A stretch of DNA of 64,000 nucleotides from Monomorium pharaonis (taxonomy: Eukaryota > Arthropoda > Insecta > Hymenoptera > Formicidae), in NCBI RefSeq assembly GCF_013373865.1, contig NC_050468.1:18308774-18372773 (forward strand). The letters are read 5' to 3'. The notes under the pieces are model-generated. The model saw nothing but the letters and a program-made list of their open reading frames with translations. It was not told the DNA's origin and searched no databases. Positions within the stretch are counted from its first letter, which is position 1; each line of letters begins with the position of its first letter. The position numbers and the translations under genes are program-made. Of the stretch, positions 14,301-29,300 are shown piece after piece.

Positions 14301-17300
14301 CGAGTATAATTTGATCGGCTAATTATTTATCCGCGCACAATGATCATGAATCGTTCCAACGTCAACTCGCGGCAAAGGAAGACAAAGTGGTTCCTTTGCA
14401 CGATTTGTTCCGCGTAGTGAATTGCGGAGTGGCGAAAGTATGGCCCATTCATCATTTAGCGATCAAACGAAGAATTTCAAGCTAAGATTAAAATTTCATG
14501 AGTCCGAAGTTTTATCCCAACAAGGTGTATGCCTCCTGTTTAAATGCAAGAAGATATTACATCGACAATCACATTGTCTAGTTAACTATTACATAAAAGC
14601 AATGTTAAATTTTCAAAAAATAAATACAAATCTAAAACGATTTTTTTATATTCATTTAATTATTAAGTGTATTAAAATCTGTAAATTGATAAAAATTAAG
14701 CAAATATATACTACATTTAAGCGCTAATATATTTTTCTATTCAAACAAACATAATACAATTTTATTTAATATACCTGGAAAAATTTAATATAGAAAATTT
14801 TAAAAACATTCATAATTGTCAATCGATATAAATTTTAGATTCGAGAGTTACCCTCACAGAAATCAAATGAAAAGATATTTCAGCGGACTCCTCTTTTAGA
14901 ATGTGTCTCTCACAATCAACTCAAATTATATAAATAAATTTTATTCAAAGATTACAGAATTTTTTAATGCAACTTTGACATAAATTTATTTTATTGTATC
15001 TTTTATTATTCTTTAAAATCATAAAAAGAAAAATCAATTGAACTATAAATATTAAATTTCAGAAAGAATTAGAAAGAAATCATATAAACTCAATATCATA
15101 TAATAATTTGTCTGCAATAATGTAGCTCACGAAACATGATGCCAATAAACATGCAATGCCAATTTAGTTTTATGCGCCTTACGCCTAAACGCAAAATACG
15201 ATTTCCTCCAAATTTGGCTGGAAATATCTTTCCGTAACGTACAATCGACTGATCGATCATTCGCGGGTGGACGTGCATTTTCCTAATTGTTATAAATATT
15301 TAAAAAATTAATTTTTATCGTTTTTTGCGCCTCAAGCCTAAACGCAAAATACGATTTCCTTCAAATTTGGCTGGAAATATCTTTCCGTAACGCACAATCG
15401 ACTGATCGATTATTCGCGAGAGGACGTGCATTTTCCTAATTGTTATAAATATTTTTTAAATTAATTTTTATCGTTTGAAGCCGTAAAACCGCTACGTCCT
15501 CGTCTTCGGCTCTGGGTGCGGCAAAAAGCGGTAATGTACTTTACAAAAAAAATCGCTGCATTATTCTGGTAATCAACTATGTTTTGCAAAAATGAATTTC
15601 TCATATACGGTTAATTAAGTCGTTCTAAACTTCAAAAAATATTTTCGTAGAAGTTTGAAGACAGCATTCCTTGTATTTATCTGACTAACGTAATTAAAAA
15701 TTTTTAAAACCATTAAGCAATTAATAACGATCGCGAATGAAAATCTCATAACCAGGGAATTTTTAACGTTTGATTGAATGGTGTCCCCTGAAAACGCCTA
15801 TATGACGTTCGGCCCTGGCCGCTCGGCGTTTGGCTGCTAGCTTCAGCTACATTAGATATGTACACAAATAATACAATTTATTACGGTTCAAGATAAATAT
15901 CGGAATCATTTTGACAAATCCAGTGCGTAACACACACAGTTACATAGATCAATACAAAAGACAAATAAGAGCAAACACCTACATTCTTGATAAACAATGA
16001 CGGAATCAATCGGCGTAAGAGGCGAATCGAAAAAGATAAAAGAAAGACGTGAAAGACCCGTCATTGAGAAAAGGAGGACTACTATATTTGCGTTTGTAAG
16101 AACTAGAAAAGAAGAACCATTGGCAGGACGTATCTACAGCGGTTGATCTACGCATAGCGTTACACACAGTATGGGAGGGAAAGTGGAGTAGCGTAGAATC
16201 AGATCCGAGATGGAACACGCAAGGGCAGAGGCGGGAGAAAGAAGGAACGACGACCGCGGACCGTGATGGCTCCACTTCTGAAGCGGAGAGACGCGCCGCC
16301 CGCCGGTCACAGCAGCCGCAGCCGGCGCAGAGAGACGGCACTCGCGCGCCGAGTTGAACGCTCAGTTCGCGCGCTGAGCGTGTCGCGCCCGGTCGTAGTG
16401 TTATACAATATTCCGCCACCATATCCCAAGAGAGGCCTCACTCGGCTCTACTTAATCGCAATTGTTACGAGGACGCACCCCGAGACATTTTCCACCTTCA
16501 AGATTGGCTTCGAGAGAGAAAGAGAGAGAGAGATGACTTTCGCGAAAGTTTCACGACCGACACAATCGCGGTTCGTTGTAGCGCATCCTTCGTCTGAAAA
16601 GTTTATTTTATCTTCAGAAGCAATTCTCCAAAGTTCTACGGGGGTTTTCAATTAAATGATGATGACTGCTAGACGAGAAAATTATGACTGTATTTCGGAA
16701 AACTTTGTTGTTTTCAATTGCAAGAACTCATGACTAATACACGGGTGGCGTTAGTTATAAACAAAAAAATTCATTTTAAAACTAGATCAAACTTTTTTCT
16801 TGGCTACATATTAATACTGCAATCTTTGTCATTAATAAAAACAATGGTAGATTCCAAATTATACATACAAAAAAGTAATTATTTTTTAAAAACTATGTAA
16901 CTATTATATATAATACAAATATTAATAAATTTGTTTTTTATTTATTAAAAAATGGATTGTCTGTGCTAAAAATAACAATAACATTATAAAATAAACTAAT
17001 AAGGGATTTGAATTATTCGTTTGTACGCCTAGAATAATGCATCAAGAATTTCGTCGTGATTTAATCTTTCGTTTCGATCGCAAAATTCCAATATCGGAAC
17101 AAACATTCTCCAAATCTTGAATCTCTAATCATGGAAGAGACAGAAGAAGAGAAGCGCCAACGACGACGAGGACGATGAAAATGATGAGGACGATAACGAA
17201 GACAAGAAGCCACGTGACACCGTGAAGTTAGAGAAAGGGAAATCCGAATAATGGCAGCCTCCCGCGTAGATTCTGAAGTTGGAGAATATCAACTAACGTC

Positions 17301-20300
17301 TGCGACAGCTGCGGTATTATCGAACTCACCGGACGAAGCTCGCGCAATCGTCAAATCTTGGACTGACTATAATCATCGCGTCAAATATATCGAAGAGTCG
17401 CTCAGCCAATCAAAATTTCACGATCATCCAGCAAAGCATTCAAATAATGGCAATGGCGTTCCTGGAAATCATTATGTACGAAATAACGAAGAACGGCCGG
17501 AGCAAGAAGAAGAGTCCATTTCCGAAAATGAAATTCATATTGCCAACAGATTGGATGTTAACGAGGACAACGATCGTAAGTTAATTATGTGTCAGGAAAA
17601 TAACGAGAGATTTAGCGATTCGAAAGATAAGCTGGAAGTTACATGCACGAATTCCCTAAACAATGAAATCCAGGAGACACAGGAAATATTTGATAAACGT
17701 AATCAAATGAGCGAAACCGTCTTCGAAGATGAATCCAACGAGCAGCAGACGCACGCAGCTAGGGAAATAAAAATCGTAACTGCACCGACGAACAATTGCA
17801 TAAACAATCCATCCGAATCAGCATACCGTTTCCAGGGTGTCGATAAAACGATCGGATCGAACAAGTGTGAGCGCACGGGGGATATCGAGAACCGTAAAAA
17901 TGACTGCGACGAAGACGGGATGGAAATCAGTTCGCCGCGGAGTCGCGCGTATCCTCACGGGAACAATGTCATAGTGTCCGCCGCGACGTCGAGCACAGGC
18001 GCATTTCGAGAGGCTCTTCGGGGAGGTGAAGCGTCTCGTAGGGTCGTTCACTCCCTCGCTCGGAAAGACAGTCGCGCCCCCGGAAAAACGCGACGGTCCG
18101 CGATCGCGGGGAATCCCATTGGCGATCGGGAAGAGTCGAGGGATCAGGAAATATATCTCGAGGACACGAGAAGTAGCAGCGCGAGAAAATGCGAAAACTG
18201 CGGGGAGCCGCACTACCCTCACAGTCGATTCTCGCGTCTGCAGGGGAAGTATTCGGACTACTTGAACCGCGAGACAGCGAATCGAGACCAAGCGGCCAAG
18301 TTCGCCGTCGATCAGGCGACCGATGTCGCGAGGCTGACGGCGCCGATCGCCGCCACGGCCGCACTCCGTCGCAGTCGATCGCTACCGCGATTGTCGATCC
18401 ACGACAGCGGAGTCGCTTGCAGCGGCGATCATGCACCGGCGGCGCCGGACCAGATGCACGCGGCACCTCGCCAGTTGGTCGCGGATCTCAGACAACTGCT
18501 CACATTGAGGCAGCACTACTACCCGGAGAGCGGTTGGGGCTGGGTGGTTATCCTCGTGGGTTTACTGGTACAAATTTTATCGCACGGCACGCACGGTGCC
18601 GTCGGCGTCTTTCTTCAGCAGGTAGAGATCAGGTTCGGTCCCCACGTGCACCTACAGGCAGGTTAGTGAAACGAGCAGAAATCGAAACTATTAGCTATTA
18701 ATAGACTATAAATAATTGTTCCAAACTTTACAATTCTACCCTTCAAAAGCGCTGAGGTTTTCAAAATTTTTCTATTTTTTTTAATTGCTGCTTTCACCAT
18801 TTAAAATAGATCTTGTAAGTTTGTCTACAAACGTCAAATGTTATTGTAAGCATTCAGTTATTATCACTTTTAAATTTATGCACTTTTAATTTTATTTTTA
18901 TAGAAATAAAAATAAAAATTATATTTAATACATTTGTGTATACAACATTAACATTGTGTTGAATTAGCAAGATTTTCACTTAATTGCTTTGTGAAGTTAT
19001 TTATTATTAAAGTTATTAAAAATAACTAAGAAACTAACTAAGACTAAATTTAATGTCAATTCAGTATTTAATTATTAAAACATTTGTAAATGTAAAGAAG
19101 AAAATTGTAAATTTATAATAAGCAAACAGTGTCAACAAAAAAAATAAACACTTTTATTTATCGATTGGTTCTCGTTACGCAAACCAATCAATACTCTCGA
19201 ATGTAAAAGAATTGATCGAGTCAAGTTTTTCTTAATTTAAACGTAAGACATTCAATAACAAAACAAAAGCCAAAAATAAAAGCAAAATAAGAAATACAAT
19301 TATTCACTCTAAATAAAATATATCGATAGAATTTTTTTAGAATAAAATATCATGTAATGTTGTTTTAATTTAAATTCTAAGCAGAACATAACTACATAAA
19401 GTTGATCGCGATTTGATATTATGGCCGTCTCAAATGGCGACAAAATTGCAGCACATTTTTAACATTATTACTTTAACTTGGGGTAACTTTGCGACATTTC
19501 CCTGTAAAAACCGCACGCGCACGCGCGCATGGTACATTACCTCGTTGGCGATCGGCCAGAAGCGGAAAATCGCAGTTTGTTCTTGCAGCTGTGCTTAATA
19601 GGCGGCGTTTTTTATCACCCATAACTACTTATTTGACAAATGTTAGACAGAAAAGTCATCACGTCACATAAGATATGAGATCGTAAAATGTTACAATTAT
19701 AAAGTATTGTTTAAATAATTATTTATATTAAAACTATTATTATATACAACTATTATTTATTACATTAATACATTTTTAATATTAATAAATAAAGAAAATA
19801 AAATTTGATATTATGTCTTTAAAAACTTCTTTAAATTTCTCCCACCTCTAACATTTACAAAATTGTGTAATGGATTCATTCTATATTTCAAATTTCTATC
19901 GAGTACTACAAAAACTTCATTGAATTATACCTAATAAATAGAATAGTTCGATAAGGTACAATAACCATCGTGAACTGATCATCTCAAACACTCAACGACG
20001 AATTCAAGAAAACATCTCGGCATTTTTGTGAAAAATGCACAAATGCACAAAAATAATAAAATAATTAAATCACACAGAACGTTCCAAGAACATTTTGCAT
20101 CAATGACTGGGCCAGCTGTAATAATCCTTTCTTATAAGGAATTTTACCAGAATGATGGTACATGATCTTTCCGCCGTCTTTACATCGGCCCAGATATCTC
20201 GTGAAACGGAAGCTATCACATCACAATATAAGGGGCGAAATTGCAGTATCGCAAACGATGATGGTTGCAAAAACTGGTATACTAACGTGTCGCTTTATGA

Positions 20301-23300
20301 TCAAGCAAAACGAATTCTCCGCTACGAGATAACTCGAAAAAATTTGACGAATATATAATCATATTTACATGAATATGAATGTTCATGCAAAATATGTCAA
20401 GCAATTAAAAGAATATAAAGAAAATATTCTAATAGATATTCTAATAATTTTTTAAAATCTTTAAATAAAGCATACACGTCTTATAATGTCTGATTTCAAT
20501 AAATTTTAAATACGTTACAAGAATTAAAAGAAACAAGTTCACATTTCTATATTTGTATAGTAAATTGAAGAAAACAAGTCTTTGAAAAAATTTTTTTTAA
20601 CACAAAACTCATCAAATTCATACAAAAGTAAAAATTCTCGATTTTTCTAATCCAAATGAATTAAACTACTAGAAAACTGACGTCATCGAAGCGAACTTGT
20701 ATTAGAACGTTGATCCCGTTCCCGGTCGAGCCGCGAGAAAGCGTTCTTTGCAACGCTCTTCGCACGGAGATGTGAATGTGCGTATAATGAACCTTGACGT
20801 AGTTCAATGATTCTCTCTTTAGATAGTCTAGTCATTCTCCTAATTAATTTCCAATTGCTTCTCTTGTCATAATCGTGAGATCAAATTGCAAAAAACGTGA
20901 AGATCAATAAAACTGAATGCAAGATTTTTAAGCGTAAAAAATATATAGTTGAACAAAATACGTCAGAACGTTAAAAGTTATTTGTATCAGCAAATAGATT
21001 TTATTTTTATTAAGGTAGTTCTACCGTCAAACACATAAAAGTTCCAAAGTAAATTTCAATTTTTTAAATTGTTTATATATTGTCTAAACTAATATTTATT
21101 TTTAAAAAAGTCAATTGCCAATTAATGTTTTTGTAAAAAAAATTAAATTAAAGAAGTTCTATCTCCAAATTAAAATCCTAAAATAAATCCCAATTTTTTA
21201 TATAACTATTTAGTATTTTATTTAATATTTCTTTTTTTAATTAAAAATCGATTATCAACTATTTTTGTGAAAGAAATCAAATATAAGCTATTAAATATAA
21301 ATGCATATGAAACGCAAGTTTTCGCAAATTTTCAAGTTTGTATTTTTTTAACTTACATACAGATTTCTCATAAAACTTTCTAATATATTCTTTAAACAGT
21401 TTAAAAAGTAGACACTTAAAAAAATTTTGAAATTTTCATTTTTACAATACTATAATTCGACTGTTATAATAATCCAAGCTATATTTACACCAATCTTTCT
21501 GATGGCTGACGCCAGCCAGTTGTCACGTTTTTTGACAGGCTCGCACTGTGTGTAAAAGCCAACAAGAAACTATAAAATTTAAGTGGGTTCCTCTTAAATA
21601 TCTGAGAAATCCGTCTTACATGATAGAACCAGCTTAATGGTACAATGAATTTTGAAAAAATACGTTATTAACAGTTATAGATAATGAAAAATAAATAGCA
21701 CAAAATCGTACACTAATGAACAATTTGCATTTGTCTCCGACCCTCCGAGAAAAAAATGTCAGACAGGTGACGAATTGACGCGTATGATAAGATTCACGAG
21801 TCTAGATGAGAACAAAAAGTCTGGAGATGCGTCAAGAGAGCGACAGATCAATTTTTTGTTGACGCGCTTAAATACCTGTTTCGGACACATCTTTCGGAAA
21901 CATTAGCCTAAGGCAATGAAGGTCCATCATCATTAAAACCCCATCATCTTTTACATGATCCATTTGCATGTCATCTTATTCATAATTACTGCTTTTACAC
22001 AAATATTTTATGTTGTGCGTTAAAATACAGGTTTTCTTAATTTTATACGAGAATTATAATAATTTTTGACGATGTAATTCATAACGAAGTAACTATTAAT
22101 AATCATTATTAATTAATTAGCGACCTTTAGTTTAAAACATGTTTTTGGAGTTTCTTGCAATTTACGCAAATAATTCTACTTTACTTTTAATCTATTTCAT
22201 AATTACTTTAATCTTAGAAAAACCATATTGATGAAAGATAAATATGACAAAATATTAAATTCTTAGTACTTTAAGAGTACAATTTAAACCAAGATATTTT
22301 ATATTAGTAATAAATTACAACAAATTAACATAAATAAATTGAGAAATGGTATAAATCACTGACCATTGTAAATTTATTTATATGAAATGCGCTATAGATA
22401 TAAATCATATTTTTTAAAATACTTCAAAATTTGAACATTTTTCACCAGTAAAATTAAACATTTAGAATAAGAAAGTATTTGAAAACATTGAGATGTCGCT
22501 ATCAAAGTATACCATTAAAAACTACTTGTGATGGAACTATTTGCATTTCAATCAGATTCAACATTACGGCTTGCTTCACGGCATTCAGTTCACAATAAAA
22601 CATTTGTTACAGACACAATCATAAACTTTATCCTTTTCTTCACAATTATGCATACGTGATTTTATATATTATCTTGATAAAGAATTATATTTCTTAAATT
22701 TTCGCAATTAATCGTATATTACGCACGAAAACTTGATATATGCATTAATTTTTAATTTAACTTTCCTTTAAATTTTTTATAAATTTTCATATATAGCGTA
22801 CATAAATAGCAAGAATAAAGATTTATTATATTTATTGCAATATTATCATTAAAAAATTTTTAAACAATAAAGTAACATTGTTCTCTACAATTTCCTATAC
22901 ACAAGACAAACATATAAACAAAATTAATATGTAAAAAATATAATCCAATTTTACAAGATTGTTTTAAAATGTATAGGAAATAATCAATTTTTTGAAAATC
23001 AAAAACGAAAATATCCCCTAAAAAATAAATATTTTTAAAAATATAAAACAATTAAAAATATATAAATAATATAAAATAATAAATTAATTTCTTAAATAAT
23101 GTTTTAATTCAAACAAAGTAAATAGTCTACTGCAGTTTATCAAATAATGTGCATTGCTGAATTAATCAATCGTAGTGCTAATTATGGTTCCTATATCACA
23201 TGATTGTAATATTGCAATGACAGAGTTTTTTTTTACATAATAATATACAATGTAATATACATATATGTAAAACTTTATCCAGATACGTGCATTGTACGCT

Positions 23301-26300
23301 TTAAGCTCTTTTTGATCTAAACTTAAGCCAATCCTTGGATTCAGTCCTCTATTCATTTAAAAAATAAGGAAAAGTCCAGAGATTAAAATTTCATCGGATT
23401 AAAAACTGACCGCATTTTTTCGCGGCGTCTGACGTCTGACCGAGCTCGTATCTCCGATAAGAGACACGAGATACGCGTCGTGTCGGCACAGCGCGGAATC
23501 GTTGCACGGAATCGCCGTACATACACGATAATGTTGAATACAAGAATGACACGATTGCCTCAAGGCGGAACCGACCATGAGACGACGTAGATGAGAAAGG
23601 CGTGATAAAAATTGCTGGGCTTAAAAAGTTTTTTTTTTCGACTCCCTGCGGTGGATGCTTTCAACGTGCTAAGTCGTCATGAAGTCCATCAAGATAAAGT
23701 CTGGAATGCCTATTATCATGCAGACATGTCTTTTTCCCTTTAAAGAAGGAGAGAAAAGATGCTGGTCTATTTTCATATATTTAACGGTTACGATATAATT
23801 ATAATTACCGACAAAACTATTTTCTCTAAGATTTTCAAATTAGTACTATGTAAGCTATATTGAAAAATTGGAATAGATACATATATTGCAGACTTTAAAG
23901 ATGCGTGTATTTATAGAAATAAAGGCTTATTGACTTCAATACTATTAAAAATATTGAATTAAGTTTTATATCTGCAAAAAACAGTATCGATAACTTCAAT
24001 AAGACCTTAAATATATCTTTTGTATAGTGTGGACAGTATAACTTTATTATTTTAATCAATTTTATGCTAAATTATCAAAATTAATTATGAAATTTGTTGT
24101 AACGCACATAAAATAAATATTAATTATATATATATATACATACATGTATATATATACAATAATTGATAACCCATCAAATATTATGCAAATGTGTTTTCAT
24201 ATAAATTTTAAAATCTTTAATTTACATATAATTACGAAAGACATAAGTGTACTTTTAATTATATTTCATTACTCTACATAAAAGTTTTATTTCAATATAT
24301 CTATAACTTTAACTCTTGTACATGCTTATAAGATTCTACGGACTAATTTAATGTTAATTTAGAACAATAAAAATTATGAATTATAGGAATAGGAATTATT
24401 AGTACGAAGTATAATGTATGAACATAGTTTATATACCAAAAACAAAATGTAATATATCCAATAAGATATGTAGTTGTGGGCTGCCAACTACAGATATACT
24501 CAATACAATAATATATGCTATTGCAGTATCAACATTGTACTTGCATTAACAGTAAATATTATTGTATTGACTATTTTATGTAGTTGGCAGCCCGCAATTA
24601 CATATGTTATTAGCTATATTTTTTATCTGTTTATAAGTAAAATTCACACGTAAATCGAATAATGTATGTTATGAAACTATATACTATGATAAGAAATTAA
24701 TATAGTTATTAGTTATAATGTATATTTATTGCTAACCAATTATTAACATTATCAACAAAAATTATCAAAGTAATAATTTTATCAGAAAGAATTAGAACTT
24801 CAATTTAAAAATAAAATTGAAAAAAAATTTCTGAATAGCAGTAAGATCTGATAAAAATATGTATATAAATTAAAAAAAATAAATCTATTAAAAATTTCAA
24901 GTTTTTTTATTTTTCTCGGTAGTAACACTCTGGTCATATAATTTCATAAATGCTTCCCTATCGGAATCTTTTCGAACGCGTAATAATGAGAATTTTCCCT
25001 ATGCAAGGTTTTGGAAATTTTTTGATCACTACGTACGTTAGCCAAATTTTCACGCTAAAACAATTGACAGAAAACAGGACAATTCCAATCCATCAAATCT
25101 TTCCGAATGCGTCAACACGATAAATGCGCGGCGAATACGAAATTCGTCATAAGATTTATTAATTTATTAATTATTTCCATTAAATAATATCGTCACTTTC
25201 GACTAATCTTAAGAATAGATTTTTGTGCGGAGTTACTTACGGAATGCAAAGCATCTAGACCATCCGCGACGATGACTGTGTATTGATCCAGATTAACAAA
25301 CGTCCATGCAAACTATAATATTTTCACATGCACTGTTTTTGCGACATCATTAACGAATACCGAACACCTTAATCAATGTCACGTCTCTCGATTAATATAT
25401 GCAATAAATATATGCGAAATATTACAACTGAATTGCGGAACAATGCATTTATGCTGGTGAAGTACCGGTGGATATGATGGCCGATTTCGCGCGCTTACTT
25501 CGACTGACGTTGATGATGCTCAATAGGACCAAAATGCCATTTGAATGGATAAAACTTCTTTTCATCACACATTATGCTGCTCTTTAACATCAAATAAAAT
25601 TTCAATAAACTCGTAACGCATCTCAAAACATTTCTTATTATTTTTAATAATCTTAATAATTTTAATAATTTGCAAGAGAAAAAATTTCTCAATACAAAAG
25701 TGCACGAAAAAAATTTCTTCGTTTTACTACAGTTAGTATTTTTTTTCTTAAATACTTATTTAAAATTAACATTTTTAATAAATTTTGTACTTTTTAAACA
25801 CTTAAAACTATGCATAAAAAGTACGTTTCTATTTTTCCAATATAAAAGACTTCAAAATTTTTTATGAATCGTAATAATTTTACATCGTAATCTACAATAA
25901 AATTTATAATAAACAAATATACATTTACTTCATTTGTCCGAAAAATATAGACTTCTCCGATTTAAATTACAATGAAAGAGCAAACATGCGTATTATTGCG
26001 AATTGACAAACCAATGTTTTTAATATGTAAGAAATTAATGTAAAAATTGATAGTATTAAATCATTAGTATAATTCTAAAATAAAACTTCATAATAATATA
26101 TTAATCCCTTGATCCTAGAGAATGTTAAAAATAAACAAAATAATATTTTTTAATATTTTTTCGAACTTTTCTATTTGAAATCATTAAGATTATTAAATGT
26201 GTATAAATTTTATTTTATATTTATGATGTATGAGTAAAATGATAAACTTCTCTTCTAAAAGGATTAGAAAAAAAGAAGCTTTATTCAGTTTTCTTCTGTA

Positions 26301-29300
26301 ATTTTATGAATTATAAGCTAAGAGTGTCCATTATACTGATATTGTGCTCATATTTGTTCTATTTTAAGAAAATTATATTTTTCTATACAGAAACACAATG
26401 TTTGATTCATGCATGACCGCGTGTTAACTTTAGTCGACAACCGTCAAATGCTCACGTACGGATACGCATAATTATAAATCCATGTAAAAATTGCTAAGAA
26501 AAGGTAAATAGATATACAGATTTGACTTTAAAAACAACACGCAATCATAAGTGAACATTGGATGACCATGTACTTAATTTGACGTGTGGTCACATAGATG
26601 GATTATATTTATAATACTAGAACACAACAATGCGCGCGCTTCGCGCGCGCCACTTAGCATTTTTATATTGAACATTGCACTTTTTTTTCTTCTGTAATAT
26701 TACTCTCACACACTTTATCATATTTAATGCCCTTCTCTATCTCACGCTCCTTCTCCCCCTCTCTAAATTACTAATTATATTATTAATGATATTAATTATA
26801 TTATTTTCATATTGTTCAATATTACTCTTACATTTTACTTTCTTATTTAATCCTCGTCTTTATCTCTCACGCTCTCCCACTCTTCACCCTCCGCCCCCCT
26901 TTCTCTCTCTAAACACAAATTAGTAATTATATTATATTTTCATGTTTCTTAATATCACACTTACATACTTTCACTCCATACTTAACCCCTTTAAAAAATT
27001 AAAAATTATAATATATTATATGTAATGTTACCTGTTAATTTTCAATCAATTTTCAAAACTTTCACTTTCTGGCAAACTCTTTAGAAAATTATTGTACGCG
27101 TCCGGAATTATATGAAAACTGCGTTAAAATAAATAAATCTGTCGATATTCAATAAGCACTTCACGACCAGCTTACAAAATTCAAGTTTTTCGGGTAAAAT
27201 AATTGTTTAAAAAATGTTTTAATTAATTATATTATTATTACCGGAACTTCTTAGAAACTTATTGTACGCGTCCGAAACTATATGAGAATTGCGTTGAAAT
27301 AAATAGAACTGTCGATATTTAAACAACATCTCACCTTTAGCCCCCAAAATTCAAGTTTATCGGGCAAAATAATATTTAAAAAAATGTTTTAATTAATTAT
27401 ATCACCGTAACTCTTTAGAAAATTACTGTTCGCGTCCAGAACTATATGAAAACTGCGTTAAAATAAATAAATCTGTCGATATTTGATTAACACTTCACGT
27501 CTAGCCTTCAAAATTCAAGTTTTCCGGGCAAAATAATTGTTTAAAAAATGTTTAAATTAATTATATCACTTGAACTTTATAGAAACATATTGTACGCGCC
27601 CAGAACTATATGAAAACTGCGTTGAAATAAATAGAATTGTCGATATTCGATTTGCATTTCACGTCTAGCCCAAAAATTCAAGTTTTTCGGGCAAAATAAT
27701 TGTTTAAAATATGTTCTAATTAATTATATCACCTGAACTTTATAGAAACATATTGTACGCGTCCCGAACTATATGAGAATTACGTTCAAATAAATAAATC
27801 TGTCGATATTCGAATAGCACTTTACATCCAGCCTTAAAAATTCAAGTTTTTCGGGCAAAATAATTGTTTAAAAAATGTTTTAATTAATTATATCACCTGA
27901 ACTCTATAGAAACATATTGTACGCGTCCCGAACTATATGAGAATTACGTTAAAATAAAAAGATCTGTTGATATTCGATTAGCACTTGACGTGTAGCCTTA
28001 GAAATTCAAGTTTTTCGGGAAAAATAATTGTTTAAAAAATGTTCTAATTAATTATATCACCTGAACTTTATAGAAACATATTGTACGCGTCCAAAACTAT
28101 ATGAGAATTACCTTAAAATAAATAGATCTGTCGATATTCGATTAGCACTTGTCGTGTAGCCTTAAAAATTCAAGTTTTTCGAGAAAAATAATTGTTTAAA
28201 AAATGTTCTAATTAATTATATCACCTGAACTTTATAGAAACATATTGTACGCGTCCCAAACTATATGAGAATTACCTTAAAATAAATAGATCTGTCGATA
28301 TTCGATTAGCACTTGACGTGTAGCCTTAGAAATTCAAGTTTTTCGGGAAAAATAATTGTTTAAAAAATGTTCTAATTAATTATATCACCTGACCTTTATA
28401 GAAACATATTGTACGCGTCCCTAACTATATGAGAATTACGTTATAATAAATAGATCTGTTGATATTCGATTAGCACTTGACGTGTAGCCTTAGAAATTCA
28501 AGTTTTTCGGGAAAAATAATTGTTTAAAAAATGTTCTAATTAATTATATCACCTGAACTTTATAGAAACATATTGTACGCGTCCCAAACTATATGAGAAT
28601 TACCTTAAAATAAATAGATCTGTCGATATTCGATTAGCACTTGACGTGTAGCCTTAGAAATTCAAGTTTTTCGGGAAAAATAATTGTTTAAAAAATGTTC
28701 TAATTAATTATATCACCTGACCTTTATAGAAACATATTGTACGCGTCCCTAACTATATGAGAATTACGTTATAATAAATAGATCTGTTGATATTCGATTA
28801 GCACTTGACGTGTAGCCTTAGAAATTCAAGTTTTTCGGGAAAAATAATTGTTTAAAAAATGTTCTAATTAATTATATCACCTGAACTTTATAGAAACATG
28901 TTGTACGCGTCCCAAACTATATGAGAATTACCTTAAAATAAATAGATCTGTCGATATTCGATTAGCACTTGTCGTGTAGCCTTAAAAATTCAAGTTTTTC
29001 GAGAAAAATAATTGTTTAAAAAATGTTCTAATTAATTATATCACCTGACCTTTATAGAAACATATTGTACGCGTCCCTAACTATATGAGAATTACGTTAT
29101 AATAAATAGATCTGTTGATATTCGATTAGCACTTGACGTGTAGCCTTAGAAATTCAAGTTTTTCGGGAAAAATAATTGTTTAAAAAATGTTCTAATTAAT
29201 TATATCACCTGAACTTTATAGAAACATATTGTACGCGTCCCAAACTATATGAGAATTACCTTAAAATAAATAGATCTGTCGATATTCGATTAGCACTTGT

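Larger units (their letters stand above)
7500..17130. other. MCT intron, repeat-bearing, no intact gene
   Basis: Apart from the elements listed separately (8806-9289, 9639-9770, 10027-10905, 13131-13184, 15174-15478) this stretch is AT-rich. GC-richer parts lie at about 13850-14420 and 15480-16420. The latter is the likely promoter and leader region for isoform B. No ORF resembles a known protein. Confidence 0.6.
18662..27049. other. MCT intron without recognised gene
   Basis: Mostly AT-rich DNA. Small GC-richer patches lie at 20680-20800 and 23410-23720. A (TA)n tract lies at 24126-24160. A pyrimidine-rich stretch at 26670-26960 repeats about every 130 bp an AATATTACTC(T)TACA / ATTTAATNCC theme. 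None of the ORFs is credible. Confidence 0.6.

Noticed and set aside
16006..16422. 138-residue minus-strand ORF in the GC island before exon B
   Set aside because: Composition follows the GC island and no domain is seen. A promoter/leader explanation is simpler.
26627..26655. GC palindrome as a Helitron 3' end
   Set aside because: No CTRR terminus follows the hairpin at the proper distance, and no Helitron 5' end is seen.
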